Assembly: GCA_003647675.1 (NCBI GenBank)
Contig: QMNH01000037.1
Span: 1 to 8,394 of the forward strand
Reading direction: 5' to 3'
Length of the DNA: 8,394 nt
DNA from: Candidatus Falkowiibacteriota bacterium
GTDB taxonomy: Bacteria; Patescibacteriota; Patescibacteriia; Patescibacteriales; UBA12075
The position numbers and the translations under genes are program-made. Positions within the stretch are counted from its first letter, which is position 1. Each line of letters opens with the position of its first letter. The notes beneath the pieces were generated by a model. The model had not been told where the DNA came from, ran no database searches, and saw only the letters and a program-made list of their open reading frames with translations. Shown here in pieces: positions 1 through 6,715 of the stretch.

Positions 1-408
1 AAAAAACAAACTAATAACCCTAAAAAAAGTTATATTATAGATGCAGGAATAGCTAATTTTGTCGCCTCGCGGTTTTCTCGCGATAGGGGAAAATTTTTTG
101 AAAATTTAGTTTTTTTGGAATTAAAAAGGCAGGACAGGGAAATTTTTTATTATAAAACAAAAAGTAATTTTGAGGTGGATTTTGTTGTTAATAACAGGAA
201 AAAACCGGTAAGCTTAATTCAGGTTTGCTGCGATTTAAAAGGCGATAAAACCAAAAACAGGGAAGAAAGAGCCTTGTTGGAAGCTATGGCCGAGCTGAAT
301 ATTAAGGAAGCCTTTATTATAAATGACAATACCGACGAAATAAAAACAATCTCTAAAAAAAGAATTAAGTATATTCCTTTATATAAATGGATTTTATTAA
401 ATAGTTAG
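1..408 (+). CDS. C-terminal part of an AAA-family ATPase with DUF4143 domain (partial, 5' end outside window)
   Basis: The frame is open from base 1 to a TAG at 406-408, giving 135 residues with no start codon needed inside the window; the TTG at 115 is only an internal Leu. The visible part resembles the DUF4143 domain found at the C-terminus of AAA_14-type ATPases: an IIDAGIANF segment (about residues 12-20), GKFFENLVFLEL (30-41), then YYKTKSNFEVDFVV (50-63) and IQV (73-75). The E..EVD..Q spacing recalls the PD-(D/E)XK-like nuclease fold often proposed for this domain. The ATP-binding N-terminal half would lie upstream of the window. The cellular role of the family is unsettled; it is abundant in Patescibacteria and archaea and may be defence- or toxin-antitoxin-like. 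The stop codon lies inside the left arm of the 403-563 palindrome, so insertion of that element may have reset the C-terminus. Confidence 0.85.
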   Translation, partial: KKQTNNPKKSYIIDAGIANFVASRFSRDRGKFFENLVFLELKRQDREIFYYKTKSNFEVDFVVNNRKKPVSLIQVCCDLKGDKTKNREERALLEAMAELNIKEAFIINDNTDEIKTISKKRIKYIPLYKWILLNS

Positions 409-563
409 TGTGTAAAAACTAGCGCGAAGTTAAAAATTTAAGATCAGGCCGTATTTTTTATAAAATTTTTTGAAGTGATATAGTAATATCAGTGAAAATA
501 ATTTTATAAAAAATATGTGAAAATATTAAATTTTAAGCCGTTGCTAGTTTTTACACGCTAACT
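403..563. repeat. ~160-bp long imperfect palindrome (MITE/fold-back-like element)
   Basis: The outer arms 403-423 and 543-563 are inverted copies of 21 nt with one mismatch. The symmetry continues inward with two 1-nt offsets: 452-467 pairs perfectly with 500-515, and 476-481 (tgatat) pairs with 486-491 (atatca) around a 4-nt loop at the exact centre. The whole segment could therefore fold into one hairpin about 80 bp tall. It is flanked by aaatag on both sides (399-404 and 564-569), a possible short target duplication, though this is weak in such AT-rich DNA. The left arm contains the stop codon of the upstream gene. No ORF is present inside, so it would be non-autonomous. It could also act as a 3' RNA stabiliser or terminator. 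Confidence 0.75.
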
Positions 564-719
564 AAATAGGGGTGGCTGATTTTACTAAATCAAAACAGTT
601 CATAAAATTTAATAATCTCTACCTTGAAAACCATTTTTATAATTTTTAGGGTAAAAATATTTAAAATTAATGTTAATGTCCAATTAGTAAAATTTTAAAT
701 TTTTTGATTGTATTGTTTT
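564..719. other. AT-rich spacer, nothing recognised
   Basis: Between the palindrome and the ftsA control region I see no ORF with coding character, no tRNA-like fold and no clear hairpin. Runs of A and T dominate. Confidence 0.6.
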
Positions 720-740
720 CCGTATAAAAAATGTATACAG
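720..740. promoter_or_regulatory. 21-bp dyad operator candidate upstream of ftsA
   Basis: The left arm ccgtata (720-726), spacer aaaaatg and right arm tatacag (734-740) form a dyad with one mismatched pair. The 20 nt 722-741 are identical to 2211-2230 in front of ftsZ. The dyad ends 7 nt before the -35 hexamer, exactly as at ftsZ. A dimeric regulator site centred near -53 is the likely reading; the protein is unknown. Confidence 0.65.
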
Positions 741-747
741 CAGATTA

Positions 748-776
748 TTGCTATTTAGTATATTTTAAGTTATAAT
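748..776 (+). promoter_or_regulatory. ftsA promoter (-35 TTGCTA, 17 nt, -10 TATAAT)
   Basis: A perfect -10 TATAAT at 771-776 has TTGCTA (4 of 6 matches to TTGACA) at 748-753 with the ideal 17-nt spacer. Transcription would begin near 783, leaving a leader of about 43 nt before the ftsA ATG. The repeated dyad lies immediately upstream. Confidence 0.65.
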
Positions 777-825
777 AAATTAAGGAAATTAAAAATAATA
801 GTTAAAAAAATTAAGTATTTAATAA

Positions 826-2091
826 ATGAAAGAAAATATAATTGCCGGACTTGATATCGGCTCCACGTCAATTCGTTTGGTTATCGGCCAAAAAGGAAAA
901 GGCTCTGAAGGCGGAAAATTAAAAATAATCGGCGCGGTCAGCGTGCCGGCCGAAGGCATAAATAAAGGCGCGGTTAAGTCAATTGAAGACGTTACTTCGT
1001 CTATTTCGGCCTGTTTGGAAAAAGCCGAACGGCTGGTTGGGGTGCCGATAGAAAGCGTTTGGGTATCCATAAACAGCCCGTATATAAAATGCGAAAAAAG
1101 CCGGGGCGTAGTGGCGATTGGCCGCAGTGACGGCGAAATAAGTCAAGACGACATCGAGCGGGCGCTGGAAGCGGCCAGGGCTTTGACCGTACCGCCTAAT
1201 TACGAGATATTGCATGTAATTCCGATTAATTTTACAGTAGATAATCAGGAAGAAATTAAAGATCCGGTCGGAATGACCGGAGTCCGTCTGGAAGTTGAAA
1301 CCTTAATCATCCAAGGCCTTACCAGCCAGATAAAAAATTTAACAAAAGCCATATTCAGAACCGGATTGGATATAGAGGACTTGGTGCTTTCCCCCCTAGC
1401 CGCGGCTGAAGCCGTTATCGGCGCCAAGCAAAAGGAACTGGGCTCGGCCTTAATTAATATCGGTTCTTCAACCACTAGTTTAGCTATATTTGAAGAGGGC
1501 GAATTACTGCATACCGCGGTTATTCCGATAGGCTCCGAGCATATTACGGCCGACATTGCTATCGGACTCAGATGCCCGATTAATTTAGCTGAGCGGATAA
1601 AAATTGAACATGGCGGCGCCAAGCCGGAAAATTTTTCCAAAAAAGACGAAATTGATATTAGCGAACTTATTAAAGAGGAAGACGCGGACGAAGAGGTGAA
1701 AACAATAAAAAGGAAGTATTTAACTGAAATAATAGAAGCCCGCGTAGAAGAAATATTTGAAAAAGTTGATGATGAATTTAAAAAAATAGAGCGTTCCGGC
1801 ATGCTGCCGGGTGGCGTGTTTTTAATCGGCGGCGGCACTAAATTAAGCGATATAGTAGATATTGCCAAGAAAAGATTACGCTTGCCGGCTTGCCTGGGGG
1901 CAAACAAAAACGTTGAAGCCGTAATAGACAAAGTGAATGAAACCGAATTTTTAAACGCATTAGGCTTGGTAGTTTGGGGCAGCCATGTTTTTGACAGTGA
2001 TAAAGGGACTGGATTAAAACTTCCTGGAGGAGCGGCGGTAAATAAGACAATCGAAAAAACGAAAAAGTGGATACAGTCGTTGATACCCTAA
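826..2091 (+). CDS. ftsA: Cell division protein FtsA, actin-like FtsZ membrane anchor
   Basis: FtsA is an actin-fold ATPase at the inner face of the membrane that tethers FtsZ filaments and recruits later divisome proteins. At 421 residues it has the usual length. It shows the phosphate-1 motif GLDIGSTSIRLVIG (8-21), an SHS2/1C-type subdomain around 84-160, the phosphate-2 motif NIGSSTTSLAIF (211-222) and the adenosine motif VFLIGGGTKL (331-340). The last ~15 residues (NKTIEKTKKWIQSLIP, 406-421) form a basic amphipathic helix of the kind that targets FtsA to the membrane. An acidic insert (KEEDADEEVK, about 283-292) sits in the 2B region. The ATG at 826 is chosen because family homology begins directly after it; no Shine-Dalgarno sequence precedes it (the upstream stretch is A/T only). 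The gene lies 285 nt before ftsZ, with separate promoters rather than tight coupling. No ftsQ or mur gene is next to it. Confidence 0.98.
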   Translation: MKENIIAGLDIGSTSIRLVIGQKGKGSEGGKLKIIGAVSVPAEGINKGAVKSIEDVTSSISACLEKAERLVGVPIESVWVSINSPYIKCEKSRGVVAIGRSDGEISQDDIERALEAARALTVPPNYEILHVIPINFTVDNQEEIKDPVGMTGVRLEVETLIIQGLTSQIKNLTKAIFRTGLDIEDLVLSPLAAAEAVIGAKQKELGSALINIGSSTTSLAIFEEGELLHTAVIPIGSEHITADIAIGLRCPINLAERIKIEHGGAKPENFSKKDEIDISELIKEEDADEEVKTIKRKYLTEIIEARVEEIFEKVDDEFKKIERSGMLPGGVFLIGGGTKLSDIVDIAKKRLRLPACLGANKNVEAVIDKVNETEFLNALGLVVWGSHVFDSDKGTGLKLPGGAAVNKTIEKTKKWIQSLIP

Positions 2092-2208
2092 TTTAATAAT
2101 TTTGTAATTTTTAAATAAATATAAATGTTTTAATTTTTAAATTATTAACCAATAATTAGCATAAAGTTTATTTAAAATTAAAAATTATAAAAATTAAAAA
2201 TTATTTAG
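2092..2208. other. Very AT-rich ftsA-ftsZ spacer with short tandem duplication
   Basis: Nearly pure A/T sequence. The 15-mer aaaattaaaaattat occurs at 2174-2188 and again at 2190-2204 (period 16). There is no GC-rich intrinsic terminator after ftsA, so read-through from ftsA into ftsZ is possible. Confidence 0.5.
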
Positions 2209-2229
2209 CTGTATAAAAAATGTATACAG
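2209..2229. promoter_or_regulatory. 21-bp dyad operator candidate upstream of ftsZ (perfect copy)
   Basis: The arms ctgtata (2209-2215) and tatacag (2223-2229) are perfectly inverted around the 7-nt spacer aaaaatg. This is the symmetric version of the ftsA site; 20 consecutive bases are shared. It ends 7 nt before the -35 hexamer. The arms resemble LexA-type CTGT/ACAG half-sites, but the overall length (21 bp instead of 16) does not fit the E. coli LexA box. Confidence 0.7.
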
Positions 2230-2236
2230 CCAGAAC

Positions 2237-2265
2237 TTGAATTATTTTACAATATAATATACAAT
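2237..2265 (+). promoter_or_regulatory. ftsZ promoter (-35 TTGAAT, 17 nt, -10 TACAAT)
   Basis: TTGAAT at 2237-2242 and TACAAT at 2260-2265 are 17 nt apart. This is the same geometry relative to the dyad as the ftsA promoter, and that coincidence is the best support for both. A TATAAT at 2253-2258 also exists but lacks a properly spaced -35. The expected start is near 2272, giving a leader of about 105 nt. Confidence 0.6.
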
Positions 2266-2345
2266 AAATATAATAAAAGATAAGCTTAAATCAGATAAAT
2301 TGAGAGAGAATAATTTTATATACATGATACCTGAAATTGCTAACC

Positions 2346-2369
2346 AATTAACTAATCACTAATTAACTA
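2346..2369. repeat. 15-bp tandem repeat in ftsZ leader, recurring at window end
   Basis: The unit aattaactaatcact is followed by a second partial copy (aattaacta at 2346-2354 and 2361-2369, period 15). The 16-mer aattaactaatcacta (2346-2361) recurs exactly at 8379-8394, the last bases of the window. Both copies lie in non-coding leader-like DNA; this one ends 7 nt before the ftsZ ATG. Confidence 0.6.
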
Positions 2370-2376
2370 AATATAT

Positions 2377-3558
2377 ATGGCGGAAATAAAACCATTAGCA
2401 GAAGCATTTGCGAAAATAAAGGTAGTTGGCGTTGGCGGCGGCGGCGGATCGGCCGTTAACCGCATGGTTGATGCTGGAGTTAAGGGCGTTGAATTCGTGG
2501 CCATTAATACCGATGTTCAGGCTTTGCATTATAATAAAGCGAATAAAAAATTACATATCGGCAAATCGATTACGCGTGGCCTGGGAGCCGGCATGAATCC
2601 AGAGCTGGGAAAGCAGTCGGCCGAAGAGTCGCAAAACGAGGTTCGCGATATACTAAAAGACGCGGACATGGTTTTTGTTACTTGCGGACTTGGCGGCGGC
2701 ACTGGCACCGGTGCTTCGCCGATAATTGCCGAGATTGCCCGTGACTTGGGCGCATTAACAGTGGCGGTGGTCACTAAGCCTTTTGGGTTTGAAGGTGTGC
2801 AGAGAAAAGGCATCAGCGAGCGGGGGCTTATGGAATTGGCAGATAAAGTAGATACAATAATTACTATTCCTAACGACAAGCTGTTGTCGGTGATTGATAA
2901 AAAAACTTCGCTCCTGGACGCTTTTATGGTAGTTGACGACGTGCTCCAGCAGGGGGTGCAGGGCATTGCTGAACTTATTACTATGCCAGGATTGATTAAC
3001 GTTGATTTCGCGGACGTGAAAGCGGTAATGGCTAATGCCGGATCGGCTTTGATGGGAATCGGACTGTCAAGCGGCGAGAATAAAGCAATTGAGGCGGCTA
3101 AAGCGGCCATTAATTCACCGCTGCTAGAAATGTCAATTGAAGGCGCTCGGGGCATATTATTTACTATTACCGGCGGGCCTAATCTGGGTATGAACGAAGT
3201 AAATGAGGCAGCGAAAATAATAACTGCCGCGGCCGAAGAAGATTCAAAAATTATTTTTGGCGCCGTAATTGATCCGAAAATGAAAGATGAATTAAAGGTT
3301 ACCGTAGTCGCTACCGGTTTTGACGGCCGGATATCCGGCGAATTGGAAAGAATAGGCGCGGAAAAGGCATATACGCCCAGTTCTTATATTGAAGAAAAGG
3401 AAAAAGAAGATGTTTTTAAAGAAAAAAAGAAAAAATCCAAAATATCTTCCCTTAAAGCGGCTCAAGCCGAACCGGCCAGAAAAAAAGAAGCAACCCTGGA
3501 AGGGGAAGAGGACGATGAATTGGGAATACCGGCTTTTATTCGGAAGAAAATGATGTAA
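2377..3558 (+). CDS. ftsZ: Cell division GTPase FtsZ
   Basis: FtsZ is the tubulin-like GTPase that polymerises into the Z-ring. At 393 residues it is full length. The N-terminal glycine-rich nucleotide loop [15 protein letters not shown] (16-30), the tubulin signature GGGTGTG (106-112) and the T7 synergy loop [10 protein letters not shown] (205-214, catalytic D210 and D213) are intact. After the globular core (to about 335) comes a charged low-complexity linker rich in E and K (about 340-380). The protein ends with [13 protein letters not shown], the conserved tail peptide (IPxFxR) that binds FtsA or SepF, consistent with the adjacent ftsA. The ATG at 2377 gives the short N-terminal extension normal for the family; no Shine-Dalgarno sequence is visible. 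It has its own promoter and a downstream terminator, so it can be transcribed alone. Confidence 0.99.
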   Translation: MAEIKPLAEAFAKIKVVGVGGGGGSAVNRMVDAGVKGVEFVAINTDVQALHYNKANKKLHIGKSITRGLGAGMNPELGKQSAEESQNEVRDILKDADMVFVTCGLGGGTGTGASPIIAEIARDLGALTVAVVTKPFGFEGVQRKGISERGLMELADKVDTIITIPNDKLLSVIDKKTSLLDAFMVVDDVLQQGVQGIAELITMPGLINVDFADVKAVMANAGSALMGIGLSSGENKAIEAAKAAINSPLLEMSIEGARGILFTITGGPNLGMNEVNEAAKIITAAAEEDSKIIFGAVIDPKMKDELKVTVVATGFDGRISGELERIGAEKAYTPSSYIEEKEKEDVFKEKKKKSKISSLKAAQAEPARKKEATLEGEEDDELGIPAFIRKKMM

Positions 3559-3575
3559 CACTACAAATTATCATC

Positions 3576-3597
3576 GCTCCGCGAGACCTGGCGCAGC
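3576..3597. other. GC-rich imperfect dyad after ftsZ
   Basis: A 22-nt patch far richer in G+C than its surroundings pairs with itself at 8 of 10 outer positions (gct...agc outside). It may be a remnant of a GC-rich interspersed repeat like the one at 7738-7873, or a weak RNA hairpin at the ftsZ 3' end. Its function is unknown. Confidence 0.35.
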
Positions 3598-3629
3598 CTA
3601 GACAAATCTTATACAAATTTACAAATAGA

Positions 3630-3670
3630 AAACAACCGTCTTTACACAAATAAGGCGGTTGTTTGTATAA
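3630..3670. terminator. Intrinsic terminator after ftsZ
   Basis: aaacaaccgtctt (3630-3642) pairs with aaggcggttgttt (3652-3664): 13 bp with one G-U pair and a 9-nt loop. The T-run after the stem is weak (gtttgtataat). On the opposite strand the hairpin is also followed by T-rich sequence, so it may work in both directions. It separates ftsZ from the nrd cluster. Confidence 0.75.
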
Positions 3671-3707
3671 TAAAATTTATTAGATTCGTAAGTTTGTAAT
3701 AATTGAG

Positions 3708-3734
3708 TTATCCACCATTTTATAGTTTTCCACA
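3708..3734. promoter_or_regulatory. Pair of DnaA-box-like 9-mers upstream of the nrd promoter
   Basis: ttatccacc (3708-3716) and ttttccaca (3726-3734) each match the DnaA box TTATCCACA at 8 of 9 positions. They have the same orientation and are 18 bp apart. DnaA boxes control nrdAB in E. coli, so a link between replication and nucleotide supply is plausible here. With only two imperfect sites this remains tentative. Confidence 0.4.
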
Positions 3735-3821
3735 GCAAAAAAAGGGTTGTATATTCAGGTAGATTTGTTATTATAATAAAAGATAATATAAAAATACTAA
3801 AATTAGATAATTAATATAATC

Positions 3822-3849
3822 TTGACTTTACTATATCTTGTGGTACAAT
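3822..3849 (+). promoter_or_regulatory. nrdR operon promoter (-35 TTGACT, 16 nt, extended -10 TGG-TACAAT)
   Basis: TTGACT (3822-3827) is 16 nt from TACAAT (3844-3849), which is preceded by TGG (3841-3843) as an extended -10. The expected start is near 3856, giving an unusually long leader of about 200 nt before nrdR. The -10 lies between the two NrdR boxes and the first box fills the -35/-10 spacer, an arrangement suited to repression. Confidence 0.75.
3828..3843. promoter_or_regulatory. NrdR box 1
   Basis: ttactatatcttgtgg matches the NrdR-box consensus ACACWATATNTWGTGT at 12 of 15 defined positions. It occupies the -35/-10 spacer. Its core 3829-3842 is an exact inverted copy of 3862-3875 in box 2. 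Confidence 0.75.
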
Positions 3850-3860
3850 ATAGATAGGAA

Positions 3861-3876
3861 ACACAAGATATAGTAT
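3861..3876. promoter_or_regulatory. NrdR box 2
   Basis: acacaagatatagtat matches the NrdR consensus at 13 of 15 defined positions. Centre-to-centre distance from box 1 is 33 bp, about three helical turns, as is typical for paired NrdR boxes. It lies just downstream of the predicted transcription start. Confidence 0.8.
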
Positions 3877-3892
3877 TAATGGCAGTTTAAAG

Positions 3893-3946
3893 AAAACACC
3901 TACTTAGGCTCTTATAATAAAAGACAAGTTTGAACAGGTGTTTTTT
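3893..3946 (+). promoter_or_regulatory. Leader hairpin with U-tract, possible attenuator before nrdR
   Basis: aaaacacct (3893-3901) pairs perfectly with aggtgtttt (3936-3944) around a 34-nt loop, and the stem runs directly into a T-run (3941-3946). It lies in the predicted nrdR 5' leader about 110 nt before the start codon, the position expected for a transcription attenuator. The large loop could hold a ligand- or protein-binding fold. I recognise no known riboswitch class. Confidence 0.45.
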
Positions 3947-3950
3947 GTTT

Positions 3951-4046
3951 GTTAATTAGTAAGATGCTAATTAACTAGTTGCGAATGAAGTAAATAAAAA
4001 AATAAACGTAATTTGCGGCATTCGCATTTATTCGCAGATTAGCATC
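3951..4046 (+). ncRNA. Structured nrdR 5' leader with alternative, mutually exclusive stems
   Basis: A local hairpin gttaattag (3951-3959)/ctaattaac (3967-3975) is a perfect 9-bp stem with a 7-nt loop. The overlapping segment gatgctaat (3963-3971) can instead pair perfectly with attagcatc (4038-4046), just before the AGG ribosome-binding element at 4047-4049. Inside the long-range stem, tgcgaat (3980-3986) can pair with attcgca (4030-4036). The two folds share bases 3967-3971 and cannot coexist. This resembles a translational switch but is judged from base pairing only. Confidence 0.45.
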
Positions 4047-4056
4047 AGGTTATATT

Positions 4057-4533
4057 ATGAAGTGTCCAGTTTGTTATTATCAAGATACAAAAGTAATAGA
4101 TTCAAGGGTAGCCAGCGATGGTTTGTCAATTAGGCGTCGCCGGGAGTGTTTAAAATGCGGCTTTAGATATTCAACCTATGAAGAAATTGAAATATTGGAT
4201 TTGTCAGTAGTAAAAAGAGATGGCAGAAAAGAAGCATATAATAGAGAGAAGGTGGTAAAGGGATTAAAAAAAGCGCTTGAAAAAAGGCCGATAACAGAAG
4301 AAAAATTTAAAAAATTGGTAAATTCAATAGAAAGGGATTTGCAGGTATTAAGAAAAAGCGAAGTAACATCAAACCAGGTAGGCCAGTTGATAATGAAGCA
4401 CTTAAAAAAAATTGACCAGGTCGCCTATATCCGTTTTGCCAGCGTTTACGAATCTTTTAAGGATGTGCAGACCTTTCGCCGGGAGTTAAATAAGCTTTTA
4501 AAAAATAAAAAAGGCAAAAAGCCGATTAAATAA
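4057..4533 (+). CDS. nrdR: Transcriptional repressor NrdR of ribonucleotide reductase genes
   Basis: NrdR is a zinc-ribbon/ATP-cone repressor that oligomerises with ATP or dATP and represses nrd genes when dNTP pools are full. At 158 residues it is the usual size. The zinc ribbon has C3-PV-C6 and C31-LK-C34, with the DNA-contacting IRRRREC segment (25-31). The ATP-cone begins at VVKRDGRKEAYNREKVVKGL (51-70) and ends around VAYIRFASVYESF (122-134). The basic C-terminus KKGKKPIK is poorly conserved. The ATG at 4057 is preceded by AGG 7 nt upstream, the only plausible Shine-Dalgarno in this window. It is followed after only 4 nt by nrdD, and its own promoter carries two NrdR boxes, so it very probably represses itself together with nrdD and nrdG. 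Confidence 0.98.
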   Translation: MKCPVCYYQDTKVIDSRVASDGLSIRRRRECLKCGFRYSTYEEIEILDLSVVKRDGRKEAYNREKVVKGLKKALEKRPITEEKFKKLVNSIERDLQVLRKSEVTSNQVGQLIMKHLKKIDQVAYIRFASVYESFKDVQTFRRELNKLLKNKKGKKPIK

Positions 4534-4537
4534 AAGC

Positions 4538-6679
4538 ATGACTAAAAGCAAAATTACACAAATAAGAAAAAGAAAAGGTAAAATCGTTAGTTTTAACGAA
4601 GATAAAATTATAAACGCGATTTATAAGGCAACAGAAGCGACTGGAGCCGCTGATAAATATTTAGCTAAAAAATATAGTCAGGAGATAATTAACTGTATAA
4701 ATGAGAAATTTCATTCTCGCAGTATTCCTGCAGTTGAAGAAATTCAGGATATAGTGGAGGAGGTTTTAATTTCCAATCGGCAGATAAAAATCGCTAAAAC
4801 CTACATATTATATAGAGATCAAAGGGCGCGCCTCAGAGAAATGAAATCAATGGTTAATTCAAACGACATAATGGAAGAATATTTAAAACAGTCGGATTGG
4901 CGAGTAAAAGAGAATTCAAACATGAGTTTTAGCTTGCAAGGCTTAAATAACCATTTAGCTTCGGTAATTTCATCAAATTATTGGTTGAACAAGGTATATA
5001 CCGCCAATATCAGGGAAGCGCATCAAAACGGGGAAATGCATATCCATGACTTACAGCTGTTAGCCCCTTATTGCGCTGGTTGGGACTTAAAAGATTTATT
5101 AATGCAGGGTTTTACCGGCGTGAGCGGAAAAATAGAATCAAAGCCGCCTAAGCATTTTCGCACGGCTTTGGGCCAAGTTATTAATTTTTTCTATACCCTG
5201 CAGGGCGAAGTAGCCGGCGCTGAGGCTTTTTCAAATTTTGATACCTATTTAGCCCCCTTTATAAGGTATGACAAATTGGAGTACAAAGAAGTAAAACAGT
5301 GTATCCAGGAATTTTTGTTTAACATAAACGTGCCGACACGGGTTGGGTTCCAGACACCGTTTACGAATATTACCATGGATTTAACCCCGAGCAAGCAAAC
5401 TGGAGAAGAAAACGTAATAATCGGCGGAAAAATAAAGCCGGAAAAATATAAAGATTTTCAAAAAGAAATGGATGTCCTAAACATTGCTTTTGCCGAATGC
5501 ATGATGGAGGGCGATGCCAGTGGCCGGATATTCACTTTTCCTATCCCGACCTATAATATAACCAGCGAATTTAAATGGGACGCACCGGTGACAAATAAAA
5601 TTTTTGAAATGACCGCGAAATACGGCATACCCTATTTTTCTAATTTTATTAATTCAGACATGAGCCCTGATGATGCTCGCTCTATGTGTTGCCGCCTGCG
5701 TTTGGATAATAGGGAATTAAAAAAACGGGGAGGCGGCTTATTTGGCGCCAATCCTTTGACCGGGTCAATAGGCGTAGTTACTATTAATCTGCCGCGAATC
5801 GGCTATTTATCACGGACAAAAGAGGAATTTTACGACCGTTTGTCTAATCTAATGCAAATTGCCCGCGAAAGCTTGGAAATAAAGCGCAAAGTAATTGAGG
5901 ATTTAGCGGAAAACGGATTATATCCTTATGCCCGGCATTATTTAGTAAATATAAAAAAACGTTTTGGCGCTTATTGGCAGAATCATTTTTCAACGATCGG
6001 TATTATTGGCATGAATGAAGCTTTATTGAATTTTAAGCCCATAAAGCAGACAATAGCAACAAAAGAGGGAAAGGCTTTCGCTCTTAAGGTTTTAAATTAT
6101 ATGAGAGAGAAAATGATGGATTATCAGAACGCCACGAATAATTTATATAATCTAGAAGCTTCTCCGGCGGAAGGAGCAGCCAGACGGCTGGCTCGGTGCG
6201 ACAAGGATAAATATCCGGATATTATCGCGGCTAACGAGGAAGTAGTAAAATCAGGCAGGGCGGCTCCATATTATACGAATTCATCCCAATTGCCGGTTAA
6301 TTTTACCGATGATTTGTTTGAAGCTTTGGACTTGCAAGATGATATTCAAACCAGATACACCGGCGGAACAGTTTTGCATGCCTTTTTGGGAGAATCTTTA
6401 CCTTCTCCGGAAGCAGTTAAAAAAATAGTGAAAAAAATTGCCTATAATTATAAAATGCCGTATTTTACAATTTCGCCGACGTTTTCAATTTGTCCAATAC
6501 ATGGCTATATTGCCGGTGAACATTATTTTTGTCCGGAATGCGACAAGGAGCTGGGTTTAAGCAAAGATAAAACCGCACTGCCCGCTCAAAGTCGGGAAGT
6601 GGAAAAAGAATTAAAAGAAACAGCAGATATTAATGCGGAGCCTGACATAGAAAGGGATATTATAAACGCGATGGCATAA
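4538..6679 (+). CDS. nrdD: Anaerobic (class III) ribonucleoside-triphosphate reductase, catalytic subunit lacking its glycyl radical domain
   Basis: NrdD reduces ribonucleoside triphosphates to deoxyribonucleotides under anaerobic conditions, using a glycyl radical to generate an active-site thiyl radical. The 713-residue ORF has an N-terminal ATP-cone (about 6-100, IRKRKGKIVSFNEDKI...) for allosteric dATP/ATP control. The ten-stranded barrel follows, with MHIHDLQLLAPYCAGWDL (C179, redox cysteine candidate) and MCCRLRLD (C384/C385, thiyl radical cysteine candidate). A C-terminal zinc site ICPIHGYIAGEHYFCPEC (C652, H655, C665, C668) comes next. It ends with a charged tail of about 45 residues (IERDIINAMA at the end) and a TAA, with no glycyl radical motif RVxGYxRP. 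That motif is encoded by the separate ORF at 6776-6916 in the same frame, beyond eight in-frame stops. The protein should therefore be inactive alone. The ATG at 4538 is 4 nt after nrdR, suggesting translational coupling. Confidence 0.97.
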   Translation: MTKSKITQIRKRKGKIVSFNEDKIINAIYKATEATGAADKYLAKKYSQEIINCINEKFHSRSIPAVEEIQDIVEEVLISNRQIKIAKTYILYRDQRARLREMKSMVNSNDIMEEYLKQSDWRVKENSNMSFSLQGLNNHLASVISSNYWLNKVYTANIREAHQNGEMHIHDLQLLAPYCAGWDLKDLLMQGFTGVSGKIESKPPKHFRTALGQVINFFYTLQGEVAGAEAFSNFDTYLAPFIRYDKLEYKEVKQCIQEFLFNINVPTRVGFQTPFTNITMDLTPSKQTGEENVIIGGKIKPEKYKDFQKEMDVLNIAFAECMMEGDASGRIFTFPIPTYNITSEFKWDAPVTNKIFEMTAKYGIPYFSNFINSDMSPDDARSMCCRLRLDNRELKKRGGGLFGANPLTGSIGVVTINLPRIGYLSRTKEEFYDRLSNLMQIARESLEIKRKVIEDLAENGLYPYARHYLVNIKKRFGAYWQNHFSTIGIIGMNEALLNFKPIKQTIATKEGKAFALKVLNYMREKMMDYQNATNNLYNLEASPAEGAARRLARCDKDKYPDIIAANEEVVKSGRAAPYYTNSSQLPVNFTDDLFEALDLQDDIQTRYTGGTVLHAFLGESLPSPEAVKKIVKKIAYNYKMPYFTISPTFSICPIHGYIAGEHYFCPECDKELGLSKDKTALPAQSREVEKELKETADINAEPDIERDIINAMA

Positions 6680-6715
6680 GTTTGAACTAATAGTTTAAAT
6701 AAATAAAAATAAAAT

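Noticed and set aside
403..563. CRISPR repeat or tRNA in the long palindrome
   Set aside because: Only one inverted pair with no regularly spaced direct repeats, and no cloverleaf or CCA end.
1245..1931. 228-aa open frame on the - strand
   Set aside because: Lies wholly within ftsA, opposite strand; Ser/Ile-rich composition with no recognisable motif, typical of a shadow of a real gene.
2209..2229. LexA (SOS) box at ftsZ
   Set aside because: The ends CTGT...ACAG are present but 13 nt lie between them instead of 8.
2529..3155. 208-aa open frame on the - strand
   Set aside because: Wholly antisense to the most conserved part of ftsZ; low-complexity Ser/Pro/Ile product, no start context.
3879..3890. 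Three-codon leader peptide ORF (ATG GCA GTT TAA)
   Set aside because: Too short, no ribosome-binding site and no regulatory codon run; occurs easily by chance.
3893..4056. Adenosylcobalamin or other known riboswitch before nrdR
   Set aside because: No cobalamin-box or other conserved core that I can recognise, and a class III reductase does not use B12.
4538..6679. Intein or intron inside nrdD
   Set aside because: The catalytic body reads continuously with family motifs in order; the 99-nt gap is too short for a group I/II intron and contains stops, so no intein.
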